DNA of 64,000 nucleotides. Source: CAJQQK01 sp963696075. GTDB lineage: Bacteria > Pseudomonadota > Alphaproteobacteria > Rhizobiales > Hyphomicrobiaceae. A program made the position numbers and the translations under genes. Under the pieces are notes generated by a model. It did not search any database. It saw only the letters and a program-made list of their open reading frames with translations, and was not told where the DNA came from. The stretch covers positions 496,001 to 560,000 of the forward strand of contig CAVOJD010000029.1 in NCBI GenBank assembly GCA_963696075.1. The letters are read 5' to 3'. Below are positions 1 to 8,938 of this stretch, piece after piece. Position 1 is the stretch's first letter. The number at the start of each line of letters is the position of its first letter.

Positions 1-270
1 CCGACCCATCGAGTTGGTGAATTCCTTGGTCGGCTTGGTCACCATCGAGTAGCCGTTGTAGTCGAGCCAGTCGATCAGCGGCCGGATCGAGGAATACTCC
101 TGATCTTCGGCGATAGCGGTATAATAAAGGGCGCGAACCAACTGGCATTTCTGGCGAAACAGGCCAAGCAGACGTTTATAATCAATGTCAAAACCAAGCG
201 TCTTCGCCGTCGCATAGAGGTTGGCACCATCTACAAATAGCGCAACGCGCTCTGTCGGATAAAAATGCAT
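1..270 (-). CDS. NYN domain protein (LabA/DUF88-like), 3' part outside window
   Basis: The minus-strand frame starts with ATG at 270 and runs off the left edge, giving 90 residues of the N-terminus. The segment VALFVDGANLYATAK (residues about 9-23) carries the acidic VDGANL motif of NYN domains. These are PIN-like folds expected to bind a metal ion and act as ribonucleases. A later stretch (YYTAIAEDQEYSSI, then IDWLDYNGY) also fits the LabA/DUF88 family. It is divergent from folK, with about 180 bp between the starts. The C-terminal catalytic acids lie outside the window, so activity cannot be judged. The family call is firm; the biological role is unknown. Confidence 0.85.
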   Translation of the reverse strand, partial: MHFYPTERVALFVDGANLYATAKTLGFDIDYKRLLGLFRQKCQLVRALYYTAIAEDQEYSSIRPLIDWLDYNGYSMVTKPTKEFTNSMGR

Positions 271-451
271 CGGGTCTCCAATGAACCGGATTGAGAGAAG
301 GGGAAGCTGCTGGCATCACAAAAAGAGAAGACCGCTCGGACCAACTCAAACGCGAGAGTTCAGCCCTTAGCAGGGTCCGAAACGAGGGACTCAAACGTAG
401 GACTCAGCAGCATGTAGGTGTTTCTATCTGTACTTTTCGAGCCCCCGGCCA

Positions 452-1021
452 GTGAAACAATTGTCACATATCGTTCAAAATCGCATATTCGTCAGTGTCG
501 GGACAAATGTTCCGGGTGACTGGGGACCTTCGCCAGCAACGATTGTCCGCTGCCTGAGTGAGCTCGAAGCCCACGGATTTGCCTGTGTTAAGGCGTCCTG
601 CGCCTACCGCACGGCACCCGTTGGTTTCTTGAATCAGCCCGATTTTACGAACATGGTTCTTGAAATGGATTGCGACTTTTTGCCGCGAGATATACTCAAG
701 ATTTTCAAACTGTTAGAGAAATCGGCTGGACGCCGTGGCCGCGTGCGAAATGGTCCGCGTCCGCTCGATCTTGATCTGCTTGCCTACCGGCGCTGGATCG
801 TCAACTGGCCGATGCCGCGTCCCCGCCCGCAGCTGGTCCTGCCGCACCCCTTCCTGGCTGAGCGCGCCTTCGTGCTGGTGCCGTTTGCCGAGATTGCACC
901 CGCCTGGCGCCACCCGGTGAGTGGGAAAACCGCCTTTCAGATGCTGGGGCAACTAGGGGGTGCCCGCCATCTCGCGCGCACGGGACGAATCGAACGCCTT
1001 GATTGGAAGCCCGATCTGTGA
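452..1021 (+). CDS. folK: 2-amino-4-hydroxy-6-hydroxymethyldihydropteridine diphosphokinase
   Basis: FolK transfers pyrophosphate from ATP to 6-hydroxymethyl-dihydropterin in folate synthesis, in the cytoplasm. The 189-residue product shows the family features in order: the pterin pocket stretch with YRTAPVG and QPDFTNMV (about residues 51-68), the signature GPRPLDLDLL (about 101-110), and the closing LPHPFLAERAFVL. The start is GTG at 452, with no clear ribosome binding site; TTG at 461 is an in-frame alternative. The N-terminus is about 10-15 residues longer than in E. coli HPPK. It precedes rpoZ, a common alphaproteobacterial order. Confidence 0.93.
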   Translation: MKQLSHIVQNRIFVSVGTNVPGDWGPSPATIVRCLSELEAHGFACVKASCAYRTAPVGFLNQPDFTNMVLEMDCDFLPRDILKIFKLLEKSAGRRGRVRNGPRPLDLDLLAYRRWIVNWPMPRPRPQLVLPHPFLAERAFVLVPFAEIAPAWRHPVSGKTAFQMLGQLGGARHLARTGRIERLDWKPDL

Positions 1022-1154
1022 GAACAAGAGGTTTGGAAAAAAGCCCCCGAATCCCTGGATGACCCGAAATCCCGGTTGAACCGTGTCAGCGTTCTGGCCC
1101 CGGGGCCCTTGCGCGCCGACCGTTTCCTAACACCCGAAGATTGGAGCCCGACCT

Positions 1155-1583
1155 ATGGCCCGTGTGACCGTCGAAGATTGCGTCGACAAAGTCCCGAACC
1201 GTTTCGAACTCGTCCTGCTTGCAGCACACCGCGCGCGGGCGATTTCCAACGGCAGCCCGATCACCATCGAACGTGAAAACGACAAGAACCCCGTCATCTC
1301 CCTGCGCGAGATCGCCGAGGAGACCGTGCCGGCGGACGATATGCGCGAAGGCCTGATCCACTCGATCCAGAAGAACGTCGAAGTCGACGAGCCGGAAGAG
1401 GGTGCAGCACCGGTCCTGATCAGCGAGCGCCGTGGGCCGATGCTTGGCCGCGACAGCCAGTCGTCCGACACCGTGGTCGACGTCCTGACCGAAGAACAGC
1501 TCCTGCGCGGCATGGAAAGCCTGACGCCGACCGAGCCCTCGGCCGCGATCGGCGGCGGCTCCGGCGGCCGCGGCAGCCGGTAA
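1155..1583 (+). CDS. rpoZ: DNA-directed RNA polymerase omega subunit
   Basis: This is the omega subunit, which helps assemble the beta-prime subunit of RNA polymerase. The N-terminal half is typical: MARVTVEDCVDKVPNRFELV, then the AAHRARAI helix that contacts beta-prime. The 142-residue length with an acidic, then Gly/Ser-rich tail (GGGSGGRGSR) is normal for alphaproteobacterial omega, which is longer than the 91-residue E. coli form. An intrinsic terminator follows within 30 bp, so rpoZ is probably transcribed separately from rsh. Confidence 0.95.
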   Translation: MARVTVEDCVDKVPNRFELVLLAAHRARAISNGSPITIERENDKNPVISLREIAEETVPADDMREGLIHSIQKNVEVDEPEEGAAPVLISERRGPMLGRDSQSSDTVVDVLTEEQLLRGMESLTPTEPSAAIGGGSGGRGSR

Positions 1584-1609
1584 GCCCGCACCAGCGCGAA
1601 CGTTTCTTG

Positions 1610-1633
1610 AAGGGCCCTCCGGGGCCCTTTTTC
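1610..1633 (+). terminator. intrinsic terminator after rpoZ
   Basis: A GC-rich inverted repeat (AGGGCCC, short loop, GGGCCCT; 1611-1628) is followed by five T residues. It lies 28 bp after the rpoZ stop codon and is oriented to end rpoZ transcription. Confidence 0.85.
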
Positions 1634-1822
1634 GTGGTCGCTCGGGGTGATCGCTCGTGGCTGACGGGCCGGCCGCAATACGCTGGGCAAGCGCTCGGTG
1701 ATGGCGCCTCTCATGACACTACATAAAGCGCTCACGCTTGTGCTAGACTGCCTCTCCCAACAGTGATGACGAGGCCGCCTCCGGCGATCGGAGCGCCTCA
1801 CTTCTGGATCAGGTACACGGAG

Positions 1823-4063
1823 ATGATGCGCCAGTACGAACTGGTTGAACGCGTCCTGGCATACGACCACGATGCCGATGAGGCACTCCTCAATCGCGCC
1901 TACGTCTATGCGATGAAGGCGCACGCCAACCAGCACCGCGCCTCGGGCGACCCCTATTTCTCCCATCCCCTGGAAGTGGCCGGCATCCTCACGGACCTGC
2001 GCCTCGACGGCGCGACGATCGCAACCGCGCTCCTCCACGACGTCATCGAAGACACCGACGCGACCCGCGCCGAGATCGACGATCTGTTCGGCAGCGACAT
2101 CGGCCACCTCGTCGATGGCCTCACCAAGATCAAGAAGCTCGATCTCGTCACCCGCAAGGCCGAGCAGGCGGAGAATTTCCGCAAGCTGCTGATCGCGATC
2201 TCGAGCGACATCCGCGTCCTGCTGGTCAAGCTCGCAGACCGCCTCCACAACATGCGCACGCTCGAGCACATGAAGCCGGCGAGCCGCATCCGCATTTCCG
2301 AAGAAACGCTTGAGATCTATGCCCCCCTGGCAAGCCGGATGGGGATCCGCTGGATCGTTGAAGAGCTGCAGGACCACGCCTTCCGTTGGCTCCACCCGGA
2401 AGCCTATGAGACGGTCACCGGCCGCCTCGAACAGTTGCGGGCCCGCAATCAGGGCCTGATCGAGGAAATCACCACCGCGCTCAGCGAGCGGCTCGAAGCG
2501 GAAGGGCTCGATTGCGCCATCGAGGGGCGCGAGAAGAAGCCCTATGCGATCTGGCGCAAGATGGAAAACAAGCAGATTTCGCTTGAGCAGCTCTCCGACA
2601 TCTACGGCTTCCGGGTGATGACCAATGAACCGCACGATTGTTATCGCGTCGTCGGCGTCGCCCACACCTCATGGCGCGCCGTCCCGGGCCGCTTCAAGGA
2701 CTACATCTCGACGCCCAAGCAGAACGGCTACCAGTCGCTCCACACCACCGTCGTCGGCCCGCGCCACCAGCGTGTCGAACTCCAGGTCCGAACCCGCGCG
2801 ATGCACTCGATCGCCGAATACGGCGTCGCCTCCCACCTCCTTTACAAGGAAACCACGAACACCGCCTCCGGCGCCGCCGACGGCCACGCCCTCCAGGCCA
2901 AGGACATCGACCCCTATATGTGGTTGCGCCGCCTGGTCGAGACCCTGCTCGATGGCCACAACCCGGAAGAATTTCTCGAGCACACCAAGCTCGAGCTGTT
3001 CCACGACCAGGTCTTCTGTTTCACCCCGAAAGGCCGCCTGATTGCGCTGCCGACCGGCGCAACCCCGATCGATTTCGCCTACGCCGTCCACACCGATGTC
3101 GGCAATTCCGCCAGCGGGGCGATCATCAACGGGCGCCAGATGCCGATGTCGACCCGCCTGAGCAACGGCGATGAAGTCGAAATCATTCGCAGCGAGAAGA
3201 AGACGCCGCCGCCGGCCTGGGAGCGCATCGCCGTCACCGGCCGCGCCCGCGCCGCGATCCGCCGGGCAACCCGCGACGCCCTGCGCCGCCAGTACCTTGA
3301 ATTGGGCCGGCGCCTCGTCAAGGCCCACTTCACCCGCGCCAAACTCGCCTATGACGACGCCCGCCTCGAAGAGGCCTTGCCGCGCCTTGCCACCAAAAGC
3401 GTGGACGAAGTCCTCGTCCAGGTCGGCCGCGGCGAGATCCCGCTCGACAACGTTCTCAAGGCGGTCGCCCCTGACACCGCCGTGTCCAACGTCCGCCCCG
3501 CGCGCCGCCCCCGCAATACCTTCGACCATGGCCGCGGCCAGGACGGTTGGTTCAACCTCGCCCGTGTCATGGGCCTGAAATTCTATCTGCCGCGCCTGAA
3601 CGAGCGCACCGCGCGCACCGGCGCCGTGCCCGTGCGCGGCATGCCCGATGATCTCGCCGTCCGCTTCGATGACAGTGGCGCAGTCCCCGGTGATCGTATC
3701 GTCGGCGTCCTGTTGCCGGGCGAAGGCATTCGCATCTTCCAGATCCATTCGCCCAAGCTCTCCGCCTATGAGAACGCCGACTGGATCGACGTAACCTGGG
3801 ACATTGATGCCGAGCGTCCCGAGCGCTTCAAGACGACGCTGAACGTCACCGCCGCCAACGAGCCAGGCTCCCTCGCGCGGATCGCCCAGCTGATCGGTGA
3901 AAACGATGCCAACATCGACAACCTGCGCATGCTCGATCGCGCCCTCGATTTCACCGTGATGCGCATCGAGGTCGAGGTCTGGCACCTCGAGCACCTGACG
4001 AGCATCATGGCAGGCTTGCGCAATCTCAGCGTTGTCAGCAAGGTGGAGCGCATCTTCGAGTGA
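1823..4063 (+). CDS. rsh: bifunctional (p)ppGpp synthetase/hydrolase (Rsh)
   Basis: This is a RelA/SpoT homologue that makes and degrades the alarmone (p)ppGpp. In order: an HD hydrolase domain with intact HD (ALLHDVIEDT, about residues 70-79), a synthetase domain with YGFRVM and GRFKDYISTPKQNGYQSLH, a TGS domain (FCFTPKGRLIALP), and a C-terminal ACT domain. The RFKD motif together with the intact HD indicates a bifunctional enzyme. An in-frame ATG exists at 1763, but ATG 1823 gives the family-typical N-terminus MMRQYELVERV, with AGG about 9 bases upstream. Most alphaproteobacteria carry one such enzyme. pdxJ follows closely. Confidence 0.95.
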   Translation: MMRQYELVERVLAYDHDADEALLNRAYVYAMKAHANQHRASGDPYFSHPLEVAGILTDLRLDGATIATALLHDVIEDTDATRAEIDDLFGSDIGHLVDGLTKIKKLDLVTRKAEQAENFRKLLIAISSDIRVLLVKLADRLHNMRTLEHMKPASRIRISEETLEIYAPLASRMGIRWIVEELQDHAFRWLHPEAYETVTGRLEQLRARNQGLIEEITTALSERLEAEGLDCAIEGREKKPYAIWRKMENKQISLEQLSDIYGFRVMTNEPHDCYRVVGVAHTSWRAVPGRFKDYISTPKQNGYQSLHTTVVGPRHQRVELQVRTRAMHSIAEYGVASHLLYKETTNTASGAADGHALQAKDIDPYMWLRRLVETLLDGHNPEEFLEHTKLELFHDQVFCFTPKGRLIALPTGATPIDFAYAVHTDVGNSASGAIINGRQMPMSTRLSNGDEVEIIRSEKKTPPPAWERIAVTGRARAAIRRATRDALRRQYLELGRRLVKAHFTRAKLAYDDARLEEALPRLATKSVDEVLVQVGRGEIPLDNVLKAVAPDTAVSNVRPARRPRNTFDHGRGQDGWFNLARVMGLKFYLPRLNERTARTGAVPVRGMPDDLAVRFDDSGAVPGDRIVGVLLPGEGIRIFQIHSPKLSAYENADWIDVTWDIDAERPERFKTTLNVTAANEPGSLARIAQLIGENDANIDNLRMLDRALDFTVMRIEVEVWHLEHLTSIMAGLRNLSVVSKVERIFE

Positions 4064-4112
4064 TGCCAGACAGCCGAGATACGAGACACCCGTGAGCCAA
4101 GGACGAGCAGCG

Positions 4113-4907
4113 ATGGCGGACAGACAAGCGCCCTTGAAATACCAGCGCCTGGGGGTCAACATTGACCACGTGGCGACGATCCGCAACGCCCGCGGCGGGA
4201 CGCATCCCGACCCCGTCCGCGCCGCCCACATCGCCATCAACGCCGGCGCCGACGGCATCACGGCCCACCTGCGCGAAGACCGCCGCCATATCTCGGATGG
4301 GGATATCGCACGCCTCAAGGCCGAGCTGACCCGGCCGCTGAATTTCGAGATGGCCGCCACCGACGAGATGCTGGCGATCGCACTCAGGCACGTGCCCCAT
4401 GCCTGCTGCCTGGTCCCCGAGCGGCGTGAGGAGCGCACCACCGAAGGCGGGCTCGATGTGGTCGGTGGGAGCGATCGACTGCGAGGGATTATTTCGGACC
4501 TGAAGAGCGCCGGCTCGCGCGTCTCGCTGTTTATCGAGGCTGATCCCGGCCAGCTCGATGCGGCCCAGGCGTTGGGCGCTGACATTGTCGAACTCCACAC
4601 CGGCCGCTATTGCGAGCTGATGCTGGAGAACAAGGCTGAGGCCGCCGAGACGGAACTCGCGCGGTTGCGCCAGGGCGCGCGCCATGCAGCCAGCCTCGGC
4701 CTCGAAGTGCATGCCGGCCACGGCCTGACCTACAACACGGTCAAGGCGATCGCGGCGTTCCCCGAGGTGGTCGAGTTGAATATCGGCCACTTCCTGATTG
4801 GCGAAGGCATCTTCATCGGCCTTGACCGCGCAGTGGCCCAAATGCGCGCGATCATGGCCGAAGCCCGGGGCGGCGCGCACCAGCCCCTTGCCGCGGTGAC
4901 GTCATGA
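4113..4907 (+). CDS. pdxJ: pyridoxine 5'-phosphate synthase
   Basis: PdxJ condenses 3-amino-2-oxopropyl phosphate with 1-deoxyxylulose 5-phosphate, the last ring-forming step of DXP-dependent vitamin B6 synthesis. Family signatures include LGVNIDHVATIRNARGG, HLREDRRHI, and the C-terminal HAGHGLTYNTV and ELNIGHFLIGE. The open frame extends upstream into rsh, but ATG 4113 has AGGA 9 bases upstream and gives the usual 264-residue protein. The stop overlaps the acpS start by four bases (ATGA), so the two genes are translationally coupled, a conserved alphaproteobacterial pairing. Confidence 0.95.
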   Translation: MADRQAPLKYQRLGVNIDHVATIRNARGGTHPDPVRAAHIAINAGADGITAHLREDRRHISDGDIARLKAELTRPLNFEMAATDEMLAIALRHVPHACCLVPERREERTTEGGLDVVGGSDRLRGIISDLKSAGSRVSLFIEADPGQLDAAQALGADIVELHTGRYCELMLENKAEAAETELARLRQGARHAASLGLEVHAGHGLTYNTVKAIAAFPEVVELNIGHFLIGEGIFIGLDRAVAQMRAIMAEARGGAHQPLAAVTS

Positions 4908-5329
4908 TCATCGGCATCGGCAACGATATGATCGACATCCGCCGCATCGAGGCCACGCTCGAGCGATTTGGCGAACGCTTCACCAATCGGGTCTTTACCG
5001 AGCTGGAACGTCAGCGCTCGGATCGCAAGGTGACGCGGGCGGCATCATACGCGAAACGCTTTGCCGCCAAAGAAGCCTGCGCCAAGGCGCTCGGCACCGG
5101 CATCAGCCGCGGCGTGTTCTGGCGCGACATCGGGGTCATCAATCTGCGGACCGGCCAGCCGACCCTCGACCTGAAGGGTGGTGCTGCCGAGCGGCTGAGT
5201 AGGATCACGCCGGGCGATCTCAACCCGAAGATCGACCTCAGCCTGACCGATGACTACCCTTGGGCGCAGGCGTTCGTCGTCATTTCCGGACTGCCTCGGC
5301 TGGCTGAGGACATCATCGCCTCACGATAA
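4904..5329 (+). CDS. acpS: holo-[acyl-carrier-protein] synthase
   Basis: AcpS moves 4'-phosphopantetheine from CoA onto acyl carrier protein, as fatty-acid synthesis requires. The 141-residue protein has the N-terminal motif IIGIGNDMIDIRRIE with the metal-binding Asp, and the second motif RFAAKEACAKALGTG with the catalytic/metal Glu. Length and motifs are normal for a group I phosphopantetheinyl transferase. It begins inside the pdxJ stop codon and is followed by a 323-bp gap before lepB. Confidence 0.95.
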   Translation: MIIGIGNDMIDIRRIEATLERFGERFTNRVFTELERQRSDRKVTRAASYAKRFAAKEACAKALGTGISRGVFWRDIGVINLRTGQPTLDLKGGAAERLSRITPGDLNPKIDLSLTDDYPWAQAFVVISGLPRLAEDIIASR

Positions 5330-5652
5330 CGCGCAGCCCTGACGGCGTCGTCGTCAGATATCCTCATGATGGGCGTATTGGGTGGCTCAGATGAGGGCGC
5401 TTTGGTCCTGATGAGGGCGCTTTTGATGCGACGGCGGGCGCGCCGCTGGACACAGATTTCAAAATGTCGTTCGATTTCAATGTCACAGTTTGGTAACACT
5501 GGCATCGAATCCACACGGAACCATATCAAACACGGGTGTGGAGGCGTATCCACGCCTTGTTATTCGCGCAGAGGCAATTCAATAGATCTGAGATCACGGC
5601 CGGTCGAAGGGCTTTGGGTTCGGGTATGATGAGGTCCTTCGGGAGTTGGGGA
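5330..5652 (+). other. acpS-lepB intergenic region with a short tandem repeat
   Basis: This is 323 bp without a convincing gene. It holds two exact copies of GATGAGGGCGCTTT (5390-5403 and 5410-5423) with a 20-bp period, and a small inverted repeat (CTGACG...CGTCAG, 5339-5357) just after acpS. Base composition falls from about 5455 to 5580, so a promoter for the lepB-rnc-era-recO group is plausible here. No boxes can be assigned with confidence. Confidence 0.4.
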
Positions 5653-6423
5653 ATGAGCTTGGAATCGGATTCGAAACGCGCGAGCGCCGGCGGACTCTGG
5701 GAAACCGGTAAGATCATCATCCAGGCGCTCATCCTGGCGATGATCGTGCGTGTCTTTTTCTACCAGCCCTTCAACATCCCCTCGGGCTCGATGAAGGATA
5801 CCCTGCTGGTCGGCGATTACCTGTTCGTCTCGAAGCTCTCGTATGGCTATAGCCGTTACACGTTCCCGTGGGGACCGCCGATCTTTTCGGGCCGCGTTTT
5901 CGGCGCTGAACCCAAGCGCGGCGATGTCGCTGTGTTCAAGCTGCCCCGCGATAACTCGACCGACTACATCAAGCGCGTCGTCGGCCTGCCCGGCGACGAG
6001 ATCCAGATGCGCGACGGCGTCCTCTACATCAACGGCACCGCCGTTCCCAAGCGCCGCGCCGGCAGCTATGTGGCGAGAAGCGAAAACGGGTTGACCTACC
6101 GCATTCCGAAATTCGAAGAAACTCTGCCGAACGGGGTCAAGTATTACGTCCTGGACGCTGAGCAGAACGCACCGTTCGACAATACCGGCGTCTTCAAGGT
6201 GCCCGCCGGCCATTATTTCATGATGGGCGACAACCGCGACAACTCGACAGACAGCCGCGCCCAGTGGGGCGTTGGGTTCGTGCCTTACGAAAATTTTGTG
6301 GGCCGCGCCGAGATCATTTTCTTCTCCGGTGCATATGACGATCCGGAGGCTTTTCGTCTCTTGACGCCGTGGCGCTGGCCGTTCGACATTCGTTGGGAAC
6401 GTTTCTTCAATCTGGTGCGCTGA
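5653..6423 (+). CDS. lepB: signal peptidase I
   Basis: LepB removes signal peptides from exported proteins at the periplasmic face of the inner membrane. One N-terminal membrane segment (about residues 20-36) precedes box B, PSGSMKDTLLVGD, with catalytic Ser46. The general-base Lys107 lies in DYIKRVVGLPGDE, and box E is GDNRDNSTDSR. ATG 5653 is chosen because GGAG lies 7 bases upstream; ATG 5626 would add nine residues. The 256-residue length is normal for alphaproteobacteria. rnc, era and recO follow, forming an operon. Confidence 0.94.
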   Translation: MSLESDSKRASAGGLWETGKIIIQALILAMIVRVFFYQPFNIPSGSMKDTLLVGDYLFVSKLSYGYSRYTFPWGPPIFSGRVFGAEPKRGDVAVFKLPRDNSTDYIKRVVGLPGDEIQMRDGVLYINGTAVPKRRAGSYVARSENGLTYRIPKFEETLPNGVKYYVLDAEQNAPFDNTGVFKVPAGHYFMMGDNRDNSTDSRAQWGVGFVPYENFVGRAEIIFFSGAYDDPEAFRLLTPWRWPFDIRWERFFNLVR

Positions 6424-6427
6424 CAAC

Positions 6428-7129
6428 GTGTCGAGACCGCGCAAGTTCGCTGAATTGGAAATCGCGCTCGGTTACAGGTTCAAGGACAAGAAACTCCTGG
6501 AGCGTGCGCTGACGCACGCCAGCGTCCGCTCAAACGTCGCAACCCGCCTGGACAATGAACGCCTCGAATTCCTCGGCGACCGCGTGCTCGGCCTCGCCGT
6601 CGCCGAAATGCTCCACCGCGCGCTGCCCGACCACAGCGAAGGCGAATTGGCGCGTTATTTCAACCGCCTGGTGCGCGGCGCGACCTGCGCGGCTGTTGGC
6701 CGGGAGGCCGGCATCGGCAAGTTCCTGATCCTGTCGGACAGCGAGGCGGAAAGCGGCGGACGCGACAAGGACACCATTCTCGCCAACGCGGTCGAAGCCC
6801 TGCTTGGCGCCGTCTTCCTCGAAGGCGGCTTCAAGGCCGGGCGCGAAGCCGTCGAGCGCCTGTGGGGCGACCGTTTTATTCTGAAGCCAAGCGCCATCGT
6901 TGATCCCAAATCAGCGCTCCAGGAATGGGCCCAGGGCAACGGCCTGCCGCTGCCGCGCTACGTCGAGGTATCGCGTGAGGGCCCCGATCACGCCCCCGTT
7001 TTTGTCGCAGAAGCACGCCTCAAAGGGCATGACCCGGCCACCGGCGAGGGAACCTCCAAGCGTCAGGCGGAACAGGCTGCGGCCGCAGAACTGTTGCGTC
7101 GCGAAGGCGTCTGGGCGAGAGAAGACTGA
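6428..7129 (+). CDS. rnc: ribonuclease III
   Basis: RNase III cuts double-stranded RNA and processes rRNA precursors and structured mRNAs. The catalytic domain has the signature NERLEFLGDRVL (about residues 43-54); the residue after the signature Asp is Arg where many homologues have Ser. The second acidic cluster is in ILANAVEALLGAVFLEGG. The double-stranded RNA-binding domain occupies about residues 155-228 (PKSALQEWAQ ... GTSKRQAEQAAA). GTG at 6428 follows lepB by 4 bp, and the stop overlaps the era start by one base. Confidence 0.95.
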   Translation: MSRPRKFAELEIALGYRFKDKKLLERALTHASVRSNVATRLDNERLEFLGDRVLGLAVAEMLHRALPDHSEGELARYFNRLVRGATCAAVGREAGIGKFLILSDSEAESGGRDKDTILANAVEALLGAVFLEGGFKAGREAVERLWGDRFILKPSAIVDPKSALQEWAQGNGLPLPRYVEVSREGPDHAPVFVAEARLKGHDPATGEGTSKRQAEQAAAAELLRREGVWARED

Positions 7130-8097
7130 TGAACACAGCCCCAGACCCGCCCCCGCCCTCCGATGACGCCGACCCTCAGGGTCCCTCGACCGGCGCCGCC
7201 GTGACCCGCTGCGGCTTCGTCGCCATCATCGGCGCACCGAATGCCGGCAAGTCGACCCTGGTCAATCGCCTCGTTGGCACCAAGGTCACGATCGTCTCGC
7301 GCAAGGTCCAGACGACCCGCACGCCCGTGCGCGGCATCTTCATCGTCGGCGAGACACAAATCGTCCTGATCGACACCCCGGGCATTTTCGCCCCGCGCCG
7401 CCGCCTTGACCGCGCGATGGTTGGCGCCGCCTGGTCCGGCGCCAACGATGCCGACGCGATCGTCTTCATGATCGACGCCGCCCGCGGCATCGACGCCGAG
7501 GCCAAAGCCATCCTCGAGGTGCTCAAGACCGTCCGCTCACCCATCTATATCGCCTTGAACAAGGTCGACCGGCTGGACGACAAGGCCACGTTGCTGGGGC
7601 TCGCCGACAAGGTGCGAGCGGAAATCGAGCCCAAGGAGTTTTTCTTCATCTCAGCGCTCGACGGCGACGGCGTCGATGCGTTGAAGGCGACGCTTGCCGG
7701 CGACATGCCCGAAGGCCCCTGGCACTATCCCGCCGATGACGTCTCCGATCTGCCGATGCGTCTCTTGGCAGCCGAGCTGACGCGCGAGAAGATCTACGAT
7801 CGCCTGCACCAGGAATTGCCTTACGCGATCACCGTCGAGACGACCGACTGGAAGACCCTGCGCAACGGTTCGGTGCGCATAGAGCAGACAATTTTCGTGG
7901 AACGCGACAGCCAGAAGAAGATCGTCCTTGGCAAGGGCGGCAGCCTGGTCAAACAGGTCTCCCAGGAAACGCGCCTTGAGTTGGCCGACATCCTGGAGCA
8001 TCCGGTCCACCTCTTCTTGTTCGTCAAGGTGCGCGAGAACTGGGCCGACGATCCCCGCCGCTACCGCGAGATGGGGCTGGAATTCCCGAAGGACTGA
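7129..8097 (+). CDS. era: GTPase Era, ribosome biogenesis
   Basis: Era is a GTPase that binds the 3' end of 16S rRNA during 30S maturation. The G motifs are all visible: GAPNAGKST (P-loop, about residues 37-45), TTR in switch I, DTPG, and NKVD for guanine specificity. The KH domain in the last third contains KIVLGKGGSLVKQV. The 322-residue length includes an extra Pro-rich N-terminus of about 25 residues ahead of the G domain. ATG 7129 overlaps the rnc stop codon (TGATG), indicating translational coupling. Confidence 0.95.
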   Translation: MNTAPDPPPPSDDADPQGPSTGAAVTRCGFVAIIGAPNAGKSTLVNRLVGTKVTIVSRKVQTTRTPVRGIFIVGETQIVLIDTPGIFAPRRRLDRAMVGAAWSGANDADAIVFMIDAARGIDAEAKAILEVLKTVRSPIYIALNKVDRLDDKATLLGLADKVRAEIEPKEFFFISALDGDGVDALKATLAGDMPEGPWHYPADDVSDLPMRLLAAELTREKIYDRLHQELPYAITVETTDWKTLRNGSVRIEQTIFVERDSQKKIVLGKGGSLVKQVSQETRLELADILEHPVHLFLFVKVRENWADDPRRYREMGLEFPKD

Positions 8098-8170
8098 GCG
8101 CCGCCCTGCCGCGCCAGCCCGGTCAGGCGCCGCGTCGGACCTTCGCGCCGTGCCCTTGAAAGGTGCCTCG

Positions 8171-8893
8171 ATGGAATGGGCTGATGAAGCACTGATCCTC
8201 TCCGTCCGCGCCCATGGAGAGACGGCGGCCATCGTCGAATTCCTGACGCGCGACCACGGCCGCCACCTCGCCCTCGTCCACGGCGGCCGCTCGCGCCAGA
8301 ACCGCCCCATCCTCCAGATCGGCAACCACGTCGAGGCGACATGGAAGGCGCGCCTTGCCGACCAGTTGGGCCACGCCACCGTCTCGCTGCGCCGCGGCTT
8401 TGCAGCCGAATGCCTTAGCAATCGCCTCTCACTGGTCGGCCTGAGCGCGATCTGCGCCATGGCCCGTCTGCTGCCCGAACGAGAAGCCCATCCGAACCTG
8501 TTCGAGACGGCCCTCTTCGTTGCAGGCTTCCTCGATGAGGCCGACGTCTGGCCGGCGCTCTATGTGCGCTGGGAACTGGCGCTGTTGAAGGAGCTGGGCT
8601 TCGGCCTCGACCTCGCAACCTGCGCGGCGACGGGGACAAGCGAGGATCTCACCCACGTCTCGCCCAAGAGTGGCCGCGCCGTCAGCCGCGAGGCAGCAGC
8701 CCCCTATGTCGACCGCCTGATGCCGTTGCCCGTGTTCCTGAGGCCGGGCCAGAAGGGGGCCGTCAGCCGTGATGATGTGCGCCACGGCCTCGACCTGACG
8801 GGGCATTTCCTCGATGTGCGCTTTTTGGCGCCGCAGCAGCTCACCATGCCGGAAGCGCGCCGCCAACTGGTCGAACTGATCGCGCGGACCTGA
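8171..8893 (+). CDS. recO: DNA repair protein RecO
   Basis: RecO anneals single strands and, with RecR, loads RecA at gaps. The 240-residue protein begins MEWADEALILSVRAHGE, the usual OB-fold opening, and keeps the GGRSRQNRP loop and the helical LNELL-like region (WELALLKELGFGLDLATCAATG). ATG 8171 has AAAGG 7 bases upstream, whereas the open frame extends back into era without a start signal. The usual four-Cys zinc site is absent; only isolated Cys residues are seen. It is the last gene of the lepB-rnc-era-recO run. Confidence 0.92.
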   Translation: MEWADEALILSVRAHGETAAIVEFLTRDHGRHLALVHGGRSRQNRPILQIGNHVEATWKARLADQLGHATVSLRRGFAAECLSNRLSLVGLSAICAMARLLPEREAHPNLFETALFVAGFLDEADVWPALYVRWELALLKELGFGLDLATCAATGTSEDLTHVSPKSGRAVSREAAAPYVDRLMPLPVFLRPGQKGAVSRDDVRHGLDLTGHFLDVRFLAPQQLTMPEARRQLVELIART

Positions 8894-8938
8894 CCAGTCA
8901 GCGTCAGGCGGGTCGCACAGAGCCTGATTGAAAACGCA

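Noticed and set aside
1127..2665. 512-codon minus-strand frame across rpoZ and rsh
   Set aside because: It lies antisense to two well-recognised genes and has no start signal or family resemblance. High GC produces long shadow frames throughout the window.
5366..5629. 87-codon frame in the acpS-lepB gap
   Set aside because: No ribosome binding site, Arg/Ser-rich random composition, and it overlaps the likely lepB promoter region.
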